The notes: generated by a model from the sequence alone, not told the origin. Counted from the first letter of the stretch, positions 1 to 13,710 are shown. The stretch is DNA of 64,000 nucleotides from Dioscorea cayenensis subsp. rotundata (GCF_009730915.1 NC_052488.1:19958305-20022304); one strand, 5' to 3'. Numbers and translations: made by a program.

Positions 1-31
1 TGGTGGTGATGGTGGTGGTGGTGGTGGTGGC
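1..31. repeat. GGT/GAT trinucleotide microsatellite
   Basis: Uninterrupted tggtgg-type repeats with one gat variant. The tract is cut by the window edge, so its full length is unknown. It sits in no recognisable reading frame. Confidence 0.85.
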
Positions 32-3000
32 TTTTGAGTGTTTTTCATTGATCACAATATCATTATCTTCATTGAAGGTTGTCATTGAGGGTTTCCACTG
101 TACTTATGCATTGTGTTTTTATTTTTTTTTATTTTTTTTTTATTTTTTTATTTTTTAGGTGTGTGTTTTGATTTTTTGGTTTTTGGTGAGTATCATGGAT
201 TGGTGTGCTGGTTTTGGTTTGTCTTGTGTTGTGTTTATGATAAGGTTGGAGAATTGGGAAGGATGGAGAGAAGTATGATGTTTATTTATTTATTTATTTA
301 TTTAAGGGATTTTATTTAATTATTTTTTATTTTTTTATAAATATGAACATGTTACAATCTCAAGTAAAATTGAACTCTGGATCACTTTGAAAAGAAATGA
401 GTTATCACTGTTTTACTTGTAAAGATGATCTTTATTTAATTATTATAAAAATATTATGTGATTGTTTGATGTTAAATAGAACAATTCATTTTTTTATTAA
501 AGAACTTGCAACATGGAAGGGTTTTATATAGAATTGAATACTTTGTTCTTGAGGTTAAATAAATAATTTGAGATATTAGAAATATAATAATCATTTTCCA
601 TACAATTTATATTTAAATTATGCTGAAAATTTGGTGTAAAGATTTTGAAAGTTGTTCAAAATAAGTCATTCTAAATAAAAGCTTTTTCAATAGCAACCAA
701 GTATACAGTGAATTGCCGACATGAGACTCTAATGATACTCTTCATAGATTAGTTATAATTAATCATTTATTACAAGAAATTCACATGTTACTTTAACATA
801 TAAATAAGATATAATCACGTTTTACCTTTAATTTTACAAGATATGATTATAAGTAACATTTGTGTTGTACCAAGTTTTAAATATCATTCATTTTCATTAC
901 TCACCATCAAATGTGGCCCCTCATTGAAATCCTGCCATAAATAATAAAGATGGGGTTCATGTATTTGACTTTAACTTTAAATCCATGTATATGATCTCAT
1001 GAAAATAATGTGGTGTGAAGTGTGAACTTAAAGGACCCCATAAAAATAATTATTCATGTGACTTTGGAATTATCTCAAAACTAATCAGAAAAATAATAAA
1101 CTTTTGTCATCATAGATTTCTCATCACAGGCTTGCAAAATATCATATATTTTTGCTGGAGCATATGACAAACAACTACACAACAAACATGTTCATGTTGT
1201 AGTGATCTTTATATAATATATTCAATTAAATCACAAAAATATATATTAAAATAAAAAAAAAGGCAATGAAAAAACTAGCCTTTCATCAAAGTTTTCAATA
1301 ATTAAAGGAAAAGAATCATACAACCTTCATCATAAGTCTCAAAAAAATCTATACATTTAAGTGAGCTTTTTCCTGTTTGAATTAAGGAAAAAAAAGCAAA
1401 TACACCGAAAGCTAACCAGAAAATTAACACAAATGGCTTCAAAGAAACAAACAAGTCCAATGTAATACAATTTGATTGAAAGTTTAGAAGGGACCACTGC
1501 CAAGCTGTCAATTGAAAGAAATACATCAGACAATGAAGGACCAGCCTTTTCCCACTTCAATCCTGCCCAAAACCAAAAGAGAAAGAATGAAATGAAACAA
1601 CAAAATACAGTAAAGAGAGGAAGCTTCAATGGGGATAAAGCACAAAGCAGTAACAAAGACATGACACCAAAGATAGAGCTAGTGAGCTACTGAGACCCAA
1701 TTATTGAATCTAGAATTGAAATAAGTACTACCAATACTGGAATGAAACCATTATAGTGAGGAAGAAGGGAGGGTCCTCAGTTTTTATCAAACCTTTGGCA
1801 GTGTACCTGTGGCAACCCTATTCTCTTCTTTGACAATGGAGTAGAAAAGGCTTGAACAAAGTTTATAGAGTAAAAAATATAGGTAGGGAAGCCACATGCT
1901 TCTTGTAAGGTGTAAGTATTAAAAGTTATGCTTTTTAGTGTGGGAGGTTGGTGGTAGGACCATTGACATCAATAATGGGCAGAGGGACTACTCAAAAGAA
2001 AGGGCATGCAAAACTAGATTCCAAATGGGAGCATAGATTGACAATGACTTATAAAACAGCACAAACAGCATCAGTCATACTAGACAATGTGTTAGAACAT
2101 GAATGAATAGATTCAAGAGGCAAATGGACACATAAAATTATTGAATAATGAATGAATAAAACAGCATATAGTACCAACTTATCCCAATTATAACTTCAAG
2201 ACAAATTTGGGAGGTCTCTTGTATTAAAGCCAATATTATAACAGGCATACAATGGATACAAATACAAACTATCCAGGTGTCATTGAAATGGGGAAGTATT
2301 ACAATGTTTAAGTCAACATACACAATGTGCATCACAAGTTTTTTATCATGAGAAGAAACCTCCAGAGTCCAGAGTATCTGAATATAACACGAAAGGACAA
2401 TGTTGTCAGAACGAGTGGGCATAAATGAAGACACTTAAACATTAATCAAGCAAATTGGCCTACCTATGATGGAACAGTAGGAAGCACATGTAGTTAACCA
2501 AGAATATTATAGAGACTTCTGTCAAGGAAAGTAAAATGCCAGAAACATCAATATAAGGTTAAAGAACAGCAAGCTTTGGACAAACTGGGGAAAAAATATT
2601 TTACCCATAGACAAGAATTTACAAGGTCAGATTACCTAGTTATGGAGAAGAATTATTTAGTTATATTTATTAATCATCTCATTCATGGAATTAAAAAGCC
2701 ATAAGAGTTCCTTGCACAAGCTAATTATCATGTAAAGCTATAATTTTGCATTAAGGCATCATCAAACAGCATAAGCGGTCCTATTCAAAGCTAAAGTACC
2801 ACACCTGAGCACAACTTTATCTGTTGGAAAATAGCAACCGAATATAGATAGCAAAATTGGGAAACCAGTCAAAGATAAATCACAAATTTTACCCAGTACA
2901 GGTGACATCAATGTCTGCACCTATCCCAAAAGTAAAAACAGAAAAATCAGCTTCAATTCATTGGTTGAGTCCCTTTTTCAAGCTGCAAAATTAATCCAAT

Positions 3001-4297
3001 ATGATATCATTTTGTTCATTCATTCTCTATTATAGCCCAATCATTCCGTGTATTCTTCATGATTACTTGTCCAACCAACCGGCATTGCACCTAATCACCT
3101 TTCCCTAGCCTTCATCATGAGCTCCCCTCCTGTACTCAACGTAGCCATCCTTTCTAGTTGGAACAAAAATGCACATCACTTTTAAACATCCAGAGAACTA
3201 GCCTCAGAAATGATGAAAGTTTTTTCTTTTAATTGGCTTTTATTTTATTTTATTTATTTTTAAGGCTAGGGAATTTACATCAACTCACCAAAAAATGGTG
3301 GTGGATGCAATGGTAAAACAAGACAGTCCTGATTAGAAAGCTTAGAGCAAAAGGAAAAAGCTGCACCATAGACCATAGTCTAGGCTCATGGGATCAAAGA
3401 ACCATACTGCCTTCAAAGTTGAGACGGATCTAAACAAATAAGAAGATGGGATTGAAGGGTAAAGATGCAACAAGGCTTTCTATTGCTGATATGATGCACA
3501 AACTGTAAGCCAAAAGGATATTTCTGAAATGCATCTCTATGCACGCATGCTTGTCTAGAACATTAGAGATAATAGTCATATGAATATGCTTGTGTTAAAA
3601 TGAAGATATCAAAACAAAAACACTAACAATTAACATCAGCACCATCAAAGCCATATTGATAAATAACAAGAGAGATTATTGCAAAATATAATTCACAGAC
3701 ATATAGCAATAGGGATTGCAAAAATAACTAGCCAAAACTCAAAACTCACAACTATCTCCATGCTCCAATATCCTACTGTTTTTGAGTCATTTGTTCAACA
3801 ATCCTTGCCACCATTTCATTTAATTCTCCCACAGCCCAGATATGGACTGCATTACTTGAACCATTAAGAAATAGGCATAGGCAATGTAATATAAGATTGC
3901 TAGAACTACATTTGATCTAATTATACAGTGGACCCTACTTGGATCTCAACAATGCAAAACAAAAAGGTTGGTAACCTGATTAAAATAAAATTCAACACAG
4001 TATTAAGGACCAAACACACAACTCAAAGTTAATAAGAGAACCAAGCACCTTTGAATAACAGTAATATGCACAGCACATGACAAAGCAGACAGGGAAGCAC
4101 GTAAATATTGCAATTTTAGATATAATCGTAAAAGAGAGAAACAGCATCCACAATGGTGTTCCCTGTTAGAATGCCCACAATGTACTCTTATGAATAAAAG
4201 ACAATTGTGGGTACATTAGGGAGGAGGATGTTTTACTTGCAAAAGAAGCCATTTAAACAGCCAATACGTCTAAATCTAAAAATCATGTAGGATAACT

Positions 4298-4397
4298 TCC
4301 ATGTTCCAAAATACTATTCAACAATGAGATCTAGCAAACTTGTAACCTCCATGTTCCAAAATAATATTCGACAATGAGATCTAGCAAACTTGTAACT
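4298..4397. repeat. 50-bp tandem duplication
   Basis: Two adjacent copies of a 50-bp unit that contains atgttccaaaat and acaatgagatctagcaaact. The unit repeats at 4301 and 4351 with only a few differences (atactattca against ataatattcg). It lies in non-coding sequence, and I see no element ends around it. Confidence 0.85.
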
Positions 4398-5263
4398 GAA
4401 GTTTTTTGCTGAAGGAAACTTGTAACTAAAGTTTCCTAGTGAATTCTCAAACTTTAACTGGACAATAAAGGGCTTGCAAAATTTCCAGGAGCGTGGTTAG
4501 AACAATAGATGGCTTGCTAATTGATTATCACAAAATGTCCTTGGGGAACATTAAGGCACATCGATCATAAAATATCATGGAAATATCATGTATAGCGTTT
4601 ACAGACAAGCACCTTTGGCGGTACCTTTTGAGATGAGAAAAAGAAACAACCAATTGAAAAAAGAAGACAAAACCAACAAACAAGCACTTTGATAGACCAA
4701 TTTAAAAATGAAAAAAACTATAATGATAGGGTATAAAGGACACAAGCGAGCATGATTAATAGAAGATGATCATGATGGAAATAAAATGTTAGGTAAATAG
4801 ATAGCTAGCAAGGAAGTAACTTTTGTGAATTACAGCAGCAGAAAGAAGATATTCAGTATAGATAGAGCAGGTCAGAATGTAAGAGATTTGAATACATATA
4901 TTTAACTAAGATACAACATTATCAACTTCTCCTCCATCTCTCTCCCCTAACAGAAATACCACTACTACTGAAGCTGAAGGCATGAAGCATTGCATTGTTG
5001 CTTAGATGCTGATTTATGTACCAGTTGAATATGGTATTCATTGAAACCACATCAAATTCAAAACTTCCAAATATTCATCCAAAGGAAAACCAAACTCAAC
5101 AATTATAGAGTTACAGTTGTAAAATTGCACAGAACCGCAAAGGTGACAACAATTTCCAAGAAGTGCAAACGATTAGATGAAGATCAAATCCCATGAGAGC
5201 AACGAGTAGATAAATAGAGAAAAGAGGAGGGGTGAAAAAAAGAGGTAGCCCTCCTACCTCTCC

Positions 5264-5773
5264 TCACTCCAGAACAACGGTGGCGCCAACTTCCTTAAGC
5301 TTCGCCGCTATCGCCTCGGCCTCCTCCTTCGTCACGCCCTTCTTCACCACTACAGGAGCTTTTTCCACAATCTCTTTCGCCTCCTTCAGGCCCAGATCCG
5401 TAAAAGCCCTGACCTCTTTGATCACCTTAATCTTCGCCGCAGCATCAAACTTCTCCAGCTTCACATCGAACGCTGTCTTCTCCTTCACCTCCGTTGCCGC
5501 CGCCACCGAATCTGGAGAACCGGCTCCTCCAACCGCCGGCGGGACATCAGTGACAGCACCCCAGCGATCAAGGCCAAGCTTCAGGCGGAAGAGGATGGAG
5601 TAGTCCTGCCGCTCGATCTTATTAAGATCTAGGAGCTCATCAGCGATACGATTGAGCTTCTCGGCCCGGTTCTCAGCACCGGAGGAGCCAGCGCCGGAGA
5701 GGGAGTAGCGACGAGCGGCGGAGAGGAGGGGGAGAAGGGAGCGGGAGGGAATTTTAATGTTCGCGAGGGGCAT
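5264..5773 (-). CDS. Mitochondrial-type large ribosomal subunit protein bL12 (L7/L12)
   Basis: Intronless 169-aa reading frame. The protein would be the stalk protein of an organellar ribosome, recruiting translation factors to the large subunit. Residues 1 to about 30 are basic and Ser/Arg-rich with no acidic residue before Glu34, like a mitochondrial presequence. About 38-66 form the helical dimerisation domain ([20 protein letters not shown]). A Pro/Gly/Ala hinge covers about 74-95. About 99-169 form the conserved C-terminal domain, with the [14 protein letters not shown] segment at 127-140 and the end VGATVVLE. The ATG at 5773 is chosen because it opens the presequence; the upstream bases (TGGGCT motif, AAACCCT-like sequence) are typical of plant ribosomal protein promoters. 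Mitochondrial rather than plastid location is inferred from the presequence and the wording of the family domain. The gene is head-to-head with the SAP-domain gene. Family assignment is very secure, compartment moderately so. Confidence 0.93.
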   Translation of the reverse strand: MPLANIKIPSRSLLPLLSAARRYSLSGAGSSGAENRAEKLNRIADELLDLNKIERQDYSILFRLKLGLDRWGAVTDVPPAVGGAGSPDSVAAATEVKEKTAFDVKLEKFDAAAKIKVIKEVRAFTDLGLKEAKEIVEKAPVVVKKGVTKEEAEAIAAKLKEVGATVVLE

Positions 5774-6927
5774 TTTGGGCTTTTAAAGATTGAGGTTTTG
5801 AGGGGTTTTAGGGCTTTTATTCTGCTGATAAGCAATGATGCACTTTTTCAATTTAATCCTCAAAATAACTGAAATTATATTTAACATATATATACAAGAC
5901 AGAAAGAATATTCAAGTTATTTACAAATATTTTGAGGGTGAATATGAAAATTACAAACTCGGATATTTTTCTAAATTAAAAACTTTAGAAGGGCATATAT
6001 GAAAAAAAAAAACCGCATCATCTTCACAAATCCATAGCATTGGTTGTTTTAGACGCCTTTTCGTAACCCTAGAAACAGTTCGTTGTTCCATCCGCCATTG
6101 CTTCCTTTTTGCTCGATTTTCTTCACCAATTTTGTTTTTTTTCATGAATAGATCGTCGGCGGTGGTCTGTGGAACTTGGAGATTAATTTCATGGGGATTT
6201 TGATGGGATGAGTTCTCGTTGATTTCTTCAGTTGATACTGGTTTCTCTGTTGGCATTAGGGTTTTGGAATCCGGTTTCTTTTGAAGCTTTTTGCAGGATT
6301 GGTATCCGGTTTCATGTGACTGATAGAGTTGGTGAGTTCTCTTTTGCCTTAAAGTTTTCCTTTTCCTCGTTTCCCATCTTCTCCTTTCCTTGGCTTCGCT
6401 TCAGAAATTTAGGGTTGGAGCGGATCGTTCCTTTTTCTTTTTTTCTTTTTTTCAAGCTGATTGTTGCTTCTTTGTTGTGGAATTAGGATTTGGGGTCTGA
6501 TTTTCTGGTAAGGTTGAAGTCTCACGGTCGACAGCCCATAAAGTCAATAGCTTGGTAAATTCTTTTGCACTGCATTTTGTTTTGCTACTTGTTGTTACTT
6601 CTATTGTTTCTGGATAGTTTCAGTTTTTGTGGATTTAGGGGTTTTCTATCTTACTACTTGTTTGGTTGCTGTTGAATTCTTATAGACATTTCTACTGCCC
6701 CTTTTTTATCCCCTTCTGATTTATGCTCTATCTTGATGATTTGGCCATAGTGACATGGACACTAGTGTAGCCTAGTTTATATGAAAGTTTTTTTCTGCTC
6801 TTCTCGCTCTTGTTGTGATTTTCTATGATCACTATGCTTTTGGAGAATAACCTGAGTTAGTTTTGCAACTATATTATTATTGTGTTTTGCATGCTAACCT
6901 GGGTCAGTTTTTCAGCTAACCAGAAAG
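5774..6927. promoter_or_regulatory. Shared intergenic promoter region plus leader and leader intron of the SAP gene
   Basis: The minus-strand bL12 gene and the plus-strand SAP gene diverge from here. Immediately beside the bL12 ATG are a TGGGCT motif and an AAACCCT-like element, both common in plant ribosomal protein promoters. For the plus-strand gene I infer an untranslated first exon ending near 6330 (gttg/gtgagttctc) and an intron ending in a T-rich tract with an AG at 6913-6914, thirteen bases before the ATG. The transcription starts are not visible in the sequence, so the boundaries are inference. Confidence 0.45.
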
Positions 6928-9900
6928 ATGTCTTCTAAATATCCTGTGCTTGATAACCGACCGATTGATCAATGGAAGGTGACTGAGCTAAAGGAAGAAC
7001 TACGAAAGCGGGGATATCCACTAAGGGGCTTGAAGGAGGAACTAGTGAGAAGGCTGGATGAAGCTCTTCGCAAGGAGGCAGATGAATCTAAAATGGAAGA
7101 AGAGCAACCTGCACAAGAAGAGCAAGCTGAGGAGAGTAATGGTTCTGATCCCCAAGATAATTGTGATAAAGACGAGGTTCAGAAGCCACCTGCACAAGAA
7201 GAGCAAGCCGAGGAGAGTAGTGGTTCTGATCCCTTAGGTAACTGTGATAAAGAGGAAGTTCAGAAACCACCTACAGGAGATGATGCCAGAGTCGCTGTGG
7301 AAAAGAACTTGAAAACTGATGATGGTGTAACTACCATTGATGTTTGTAACAGTGACAAAGATGTCAATCAGGATGTTCAAACACAAGACAAGGATGAGAT
7401 CCCTACTGCAAGTTCCACTGGGACGGTTGAGGAGATGTCTGTTAACAATATGCCTATAGAAACTAGCAGCCTGGCGGTCAGTGAAAGTGTAGTTACTCAG
7501 GAAGGTTCAAGCGCCCAGGTTACAAGCGACAATAAAATCATGGATTCAGAGCCTCCTCTTGTGGATGTCAAGCTCAGCGCGTCCAAGCAAATCAACCAGG
7601 TATCTGAGGTCAGCAATTTAGAGTTTCAAGTAAAGTGTGAATCAATTTCTACTGATTATGTGTCAATTAATGAAAAGAATGAACAAAAGGATAATTTCAA
7701 TGCTAACAATTTCCCTTTAGAACTAGAAGTTGTTAAGTCAGAGATGGTGCAACCATCATCGGGCAATTGTCCTCCCATTGGTGATTATATGCACCCCAAG
7801 GATGGTGATAAAGAGCCTGGTGAGAGCCATGCCTCATTGGAAGACAGAGACATTAAATGTGATACTGAGGTGGTGGTTCTTGACACTAGAAACGATAGTA
7901 TGGATGAAGGGGCACCAGAAAAATTAAACCTAGATAGAAGTCCTAATGTTAACTCAATGGAAGAGGATGTCCTGGAGAATAAGCATGTTGATTCTCAAAG
8001 TATTGGAATGGAAGAGAAAAGTGAACTTAACAAGGTGAATGATAAAGGAGACCAGAGTGCAATTGATGTTGTGGAAGTCAGCTGCACTCTTGATAAAAAG
8101 ATTATTGCTGCTGATGAAGACATGCAACCTGCACCTGTTGCTGGGAAGAGACAATCAGAAGGTAATCTTTTCTCTTTGCTTGCAGTATTCATTCAATTCC
8201 TTGTGAATGTATTGTTTGGAATGTCATATAGTGTAATCTGTCTTCTTTCCTTTAATGTTAAGTTGCTTGAAGTATATGTAGTTGGTTTCATTTTCTTGCT
8301 ATATTCCTTTTGTTTTGAGAAATATGATTTTTCAAGTGTAGGTTGGAAATGTTACTATGTGCACACGCCTGCACTAGATTTAGATAAGACTAATGTTTTG
8401 TTTACCAATTTTTAATGACTATGCCAATACAGTTGTAGTACCTTTCTTCATCCGGCAAGCTATGCATGGTTGACTTTTGGCACTTGCTTTGTCATTAAAA
8501 CTAATATCTCCAAGTGAAAACTTTGTGGACTGCAGTGCTTAGTTTCCCCTAGGATATTATTAATTCATCTCTTCTTCTCTGAATGACTGAATCTGAATCC
8601 AGAATCCTTTTGCCAGGGCCTGGATAAAAAAACTAGCTATTTATTAAAATGATTTAATATCTTGAGGACTATTTCGTAGCTTTATCTGTGGATAATTTTA
8701 TGATGTTCTCTTTGAGATGTCTTTTTTAAGTGTGTAACATGGTTAATGTTTGGATCCAATATATCATTGTTTCTATTCCAAGTATAAATTTCGTTTGGAA
8801 TCCCTTGATGCAATCATTTGAAGACATCCTATTTTAATTATTATACAATTTTCTGAATGTGCATGCTTATGGATGGAGCTTTGTTATGCCTTTTCACATT
8901 CTTATCCACCAAGTTGTTTGCATAAATCTTGAAGCTGCTGAGGTCAAGGAGCCTGTGAAAAGGCAGCGGCGTTGGAATTCAGAGACTGTCCAAGTGCCCA
9001 ATATACAAACACCGAACCTTACATCATCCGATACACCAAAGGATGCATCTCAGCCTACTCCTAGGCGTAATTTTACCAGGTCTGACTCAACAATTAGTGG
9101 AGGTTCACCAAAAGAGCGTATTGGTAGGTTTTCTTAGATCTAAAAGTACATATATCCTCTATTTTAGAAATTTGAATGTGGTTTAAGCATTTTGCGGATA
9201 CACATTGCAGTTCCACCTTCACAGAAATCTGCCACAACTTCTCTGCGAATTGATCGCTTTTTGCGTCCCTTCACTCTAAAAGCAGTAAGGGAGCTGCTTT
9301 CAAAAACAGGATCAGTCTCTGAATTTTGGATGGACCATATCAAGACACACTGCTATGTGACAGTATGGCTCCTTCTGCTCATTTTAGTTATTTATTTTTT
9401 CTTTCCCACTCGTCCAGAAGTGCATCGTGTGGTCAATGCCCACATAGATATCTGTGTGGCCAAAAAATGATACCATTCCTGTCTGAATTAAACAACTCTT
9501 ACATTTTTATGATCTGCTTGTTTGTTTGACCCTGTGTAGGCTTTGACATGTGAGTTACTGTAGAATTAGGAGCAATTTAAGAATTTACTCCCTCTTCAAA
9601 CCACATTAATTTTCAGATGCTCAATAATTGTTCAATGGGAGGAATGTTAGTATGCACTTGGTAGATCTCTTAGTCTATTATTTCTATGGAAGTAGAAGAA
9701 GTATGTTTTTGTTCGTAGTAAAGATTATTTCTCAATTCTGTTGCTTTTATATTCTAGTGCAATAAAACACCAGACTTGCGCAGCTGTAGAATTATGACAT
9801 AAATATTCTTATATGTGACATCTGTTAACCAGTCTTTTGCCTAACTGACAGATTAGGTCTCTGGGATTATTGATGATACATTGTACTTGTATAAATTTGA

Positions 9901-10537
9901 TGCTCCCATTTACTTGAAATGGCATATATCAGCATCTTTCAATAAACAATGCATTATTACTTGATTTTTACTATGTTTTGCTTTTTTTTCCCACCCTGCC
10001 TCATCTAAAACTTCCATTTTCTGATTTCACATTCGTGATTTACATGTCGTTTATGTTGCTTGGATGTAGTATTCATCAGTAGAAGAGGCCATAGCTACTC
10101 GGGATGCTGTCTACAATATCCAGTGGCCTCCAAATGGAGGTCGTTTGCTCGTTGCCGAATTTGTGGATCCTCAAGAAGTGAAGGCACGGGTAGAGGCTCC
10201 TGAATCTCCTGTTCCTGTTACACCCAGCCCTGCTATCCCAACAGTTACTCCCTCTCAACAACCTCGACATCCTCAACCTTCTCCACATCAGCATGGTAGG
10301 CAGCAGCTACCTTCCCCGCCCACCCTTCCTCCTCCCCCACCTCTATCTAACCCACCACCAGTAAGGGAACAACTTCCACCACCTCCACCACTGCCAAAGA
10401 AACCGGAACCACCTGTTGTGACCCTTGATGATTTATTCAGAAAGACTAAAACCACTCCGAGGATCTACTACTTGCCCTTATCTGATGAACAAGTTGCGGC
10501 CAAACTTCCAGCGCAGCGCCCCTCCATCAGGGAATAA
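6928..10537 (+). CDS. ACINUS: SAP-domain, RRM-like and RSB-motif protein, ACINUS-like (ASAP/PSAP complex)
   Basis: My splicing is 6928..8161, 8935..9123, 9211..9362 and 10070..10537; all junctions are GT..AG and the frame is kept, giving 680 aa. Residues 13-47 are a SAP DNA-binding domain (WKVTELKEELRKRG...LVRRLDEAL). The middle is long, acidic and low-complexity, and includes a 27-residue tandem duplication at 61-87 and 88-114. About 486-560 form an RRM-like fold (SLRIDRFLRPF... to LLVAEFVD). About 575-640 are proline-rich. Residues 643-662 (TLDDLFRKT...PRIYYLPL) match the RSB motif that binds RNPS1 and SAP18. Known ACINUS proteins act in the nucleus in exon-junction-associated ASAP/PSAP complexes that control splicing and gene silencing. 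The ATG at 6928 is chosen because it directly precedes the SAP domain and follows an AG acceptor. An unspliced read-through of exon 1 would add an unrelated hydrophobic tail. The assignment is secure; isoforms are unknown. Confidence 0.93.
7108..7269 (+). repeat. In-frame 81-bp tandem duplication within the SAP gene
   Basis: Two adjacent 81-bp (27-codon) units encode acidic segments that both begin PAQEEQAEES and both end EVQKP. They differ at a few codons (SNGSDPQDN against SSGSDPLGN). The duplication keeps the frame and lies in the disordered acidic region after the SAP domain. Confidence 0.9.
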
Positions 10538-12300
10538 ACAAACAATGTTCTTCACAAGGATGTCTCATTTACATGGTAGCAGCAGCCAGACTAGTCATGG
10601 TGTGCTAGTTTTGTGGATGTGATGTGGTAATCAGCTCAGTTTGGCTTGTTTGAGGTTGAAGATGCTTGTGAAACCCATTCCAGTTTTTACCAAGCCTTGA
10701 TTTCTGGATTCAGTGATGAAATTTGACAGTTATGGATCTTTTGTTCTAATCCAACCAGATAATGTCATCAATGCAGGATCTTATCATAGTTCTATTCATC
10801 TGTTGAACCATTTGATCTCCAACAACCCTATTAAGTAACATGCTTTTATTCAGCTTTGCATCATCAATGTTGTCAGTCATATGCTCTGAATCTACTTGTT
10901 TTCTTGTCCCATTTTGTTTAAAGTCTCAAGTCATTTTGTCTCAGTGTAGTTTGCTTGTTTGACTCTAGGGGTTGCTAGATGTTTTGCTCCTTTAAGAAGT
11001 CTTTGTGTTCCCATTAAATTTTAAGCTCTTTAAATGACTCCTTAGTCTCTAACCAGGTCTTTTATATATATATATATATATATATATTATGGTTATTTTT
11101 TGTTGGAGGTAAGCAAAGATTTATCCTTACCTTAATTACATTTGTATGACTAGTGATGAGGTGTGAAATCTTCAAACCAAATGCACTGGTGAGAGACCAT
11201 GACTTGGGCATGAGAATGATTCTCATGAGTTTTTTTTTTTAATTACAATACTACAGGCATAGGTTTAAATGGAATTTTAGAAGTGGACCAGCATAGGTTC
11301 ACATTTGTATTAAATGTGTTTTAGGTGCATATTAATACCTTCAAGCAAAAGCTAATTATTTCAAGGTTATGATACGTAAGTTCTCTAATGAAATCCTAAT
11401 ATTTTTTTTAATGATTTATAAAAGTGGAAAAGGCAAGATAATTGCACATTTCTAGGGTCATAAGTAATAAGAGATCCTTCCCAGAATAGAGAAGTATAGT
11501 GATAGGAACTAGGGGTGTTTTTCTTTTCCGTTTTGCATTTATGTTATTTATTTAACATGAAGGTGTTTAATATAAACATTACCAAAAACTCGTAGCCTAG
11601 TTTTCGTTTTCGTTCGGTTGTTATTTAAGTTCAAAGTTTATTATAAACATTAGATATTGAGTTATTAGTTATGAGTGTGTCCATCAATATCTGATCACTG
11701 TATATCATGTATGTATATAATGCTTGTCGCTTTTTAAAAAAAAAAAAATTTAATGTCAATCATGAAAAAATTAGTGGTTTATTACCGATAAATTGAAGAA
11801 TTTGTGAATTAAAAAGTGGTACAAAACTTTAGAATAACGCCACCGTCGCAACGTTGCTTGGCCACAAAAAATAAAATAAAATTAAATAAACTAAAAAAAC
11901 TAAGTACATATAAAGGAAAAGAATTCTGAACTCCTTTGGATAATTTTACACCCCAGGCGACGTACATATATATAAATAGGAGGTTTTTAATTCAACTCTT
12001 TGATTTTTTTTTTAAATATTATTTGCATCGCGAATCTTTATATAAATTAATTATACGTTTTATATTTAATAATTTTATATAAATTAAAATATTTTTAATT
12101 TAAATTAAAATGCTAACATTATTTTTAAAATAGTAAATTAAATTAAATTAAAAGAGGAATGATAAATAGGATTAATATTTAAAAAGATAGACATCAAATA
12201 ATATTGATATTTTTCAAGGGTGGCAAAGTATAAACTTTAAAAACAATATTATATATATATATATATATATATAAGGAAAGCGGTAACCTTACGCAATGGT
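10538..12300. other. 3' region of the SAP gene and intergenic DNA
   Basis: The first few hundred bases are probably 3' untranslated sequence. The remainder is AT-rich, with AT microsatellites at about 11061-11087 and 12247-12273 and poly-A/T runs. I see no gene and no clear element ends. Confidence 0.6.
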
Positions 12301-13710
12301 AAGTGTATAAATCGAGAGTTTCGAGAGCTCAAAGACTCGCCTTTTCCGCTCCTTCTTCTTCGTAACAATCGAAGCTGCTGGGAAATTGCGAACTAGGAAT
12401 TAGGAAAAACCCTAAATTGGGCTTTTTGGCATCGGATCTAATTGCGCGGTAATCTTTAGATCCCTTTCTGATTGAATATGTTTTTGGTTTTCTTATCTTC
12501 AGAACAGTGCCAATGCTCTGATTTTTTTGTAAGTTTTGGATTTTGATGGATTTTTTTTTTGTTTGGTCTGAAGCTGGGATTTTTGAGAAATGAATTTGAA
12601 TATTGAATTTTTCTAATTGATCTGTTTGGTCGAGTTTTGTAGTTTGCTGAGTGAGCTTGGGTACTTTTGTTTGGTTAATTTGGGGGCTCTGACTTGTAAT
12701 TTTGTGCAATCTTTTAATTTTCTTCTACTTTTTTTCCGATTTTTTATGGTGTTTTATGTTCTCTTGTTTGATGTTCTCTTTTGCAATTTTGATGCTTACG
12801 GTTAAGGTGTTATCTTGATGAATCTTTGTTTTTTTCCTTACAAAATAAAAGGAAAAAATGGTGATCTGTTGAAAAGGTTGGATTTTTCTCCTGTTGATTA
12901 TTTTTTTGATTAACTTAAAGGGATCATTAGATCACATTGTTTTGATTTTGTGACGTTTGAAGTGAACTGTGGTTCGATAGTTATATGTTTGACAATTGAA
13001 TAAAAGAGCCCTTTTTTCCTTCTTTTTCCTGCTATTTCCAATATATTTCTCTTCAGATATTCAAAAGAAGTTTTGTTTTATCATATGTTCTTTTTTTTTT
13101 CTAGAAAAAATTCTCTCTGAATGTTTGGGGAGATTAATGTCACCTTATCTTACTGTTTTGACTTTTAAAAAAAAAAAAATTGTTTGTTGAAAAAGGGTGC
13201 TTGCAAATTATATGGTGTGTTCGTACTTGATGTCATAATTCAATAGTTCTTCCAAAGACCAGAGTATGATGTTTCAGACTTATAAAATTGATATCTTGCT
13301 TCTGAATCATGTCTTTATGCTTATGAGAGATGATCTAGTTACTTCTTTTAATATTTTTATAATCTTTTATATTCTTTTTTGGGTGCTTGTAAATTATATA
13401 TTGTGTTCATACTTGATTTTATAGTTAAATTGTTTTTCAAAGACTTTTCAGACTTATAAATTGATTTCTTGCTTCTAACTCTGTCTTTATGCATAAAAGG
13501 GATGATCAAGTCATCTATTTGTTTTAATATTTTAGAAATCTTTTATATTCTCATGATTCTTTTCTTTACAGTTTCTCTAATATTCTCATGATTTTCCGGG
13601 GATGTGTCCATCTTTGTAATCTCTCTTATCAGATTGGTTATTTGTGGTACTGAACTCAATGGTGGACATGGTTCTTTAACGGAAATAGTTGGGAAGGGGT
13701 TTGATCTGTG
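12301..13710 (+). other. Promoter-proximal leader and probable leader intron of the F-box/kelch gene
   Basis: A pyrimidine-rich, less AT-biased leader of about 12330-12448 is followed by a plausible donor (gcg/gtaatcttta) and then about 1.1-1.2 kb of T-rich sequence with intron-like composition. No reading frame is supported. The 3' splice site is not decided by the sequence: several AG dinucleotides precede the ATG at 13711. Leader introns are common in this F-box family. Confidence 0.4.

Larger units (their letters stand above)
1..5263. other. AT-rich stretch without a recognisable gene
   Basis: I find no convincing coding sequence, RNA gene or transposon end here on either strand. Open frames are short and low-complexity. 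Visible features are a GGT/GAT microsatellite at 1-31, a TTTA microsatellite at about 278-304, several T-rich runs at 118-160, and a 50-bp tandem duplication at 4298-4397. The last few hundred bases before 5264 probably contain the 3' untranslated region of the minus-strand bL12 gene. Confidence 0.6.

Noticed and set aside
113..319. Phe-rich 68-codon frame near the left edge
   Set aside because: It is a translation of poly-T runs without any conserved motif.
8162..8415. Read-through C-terminus of the first SAP-gene exon as a membrane protein tail
   Set aside because: The extension begins at a clear GT donor, and the next exon continues the conserved frame, so the hydrophobic tail is intron sequence.
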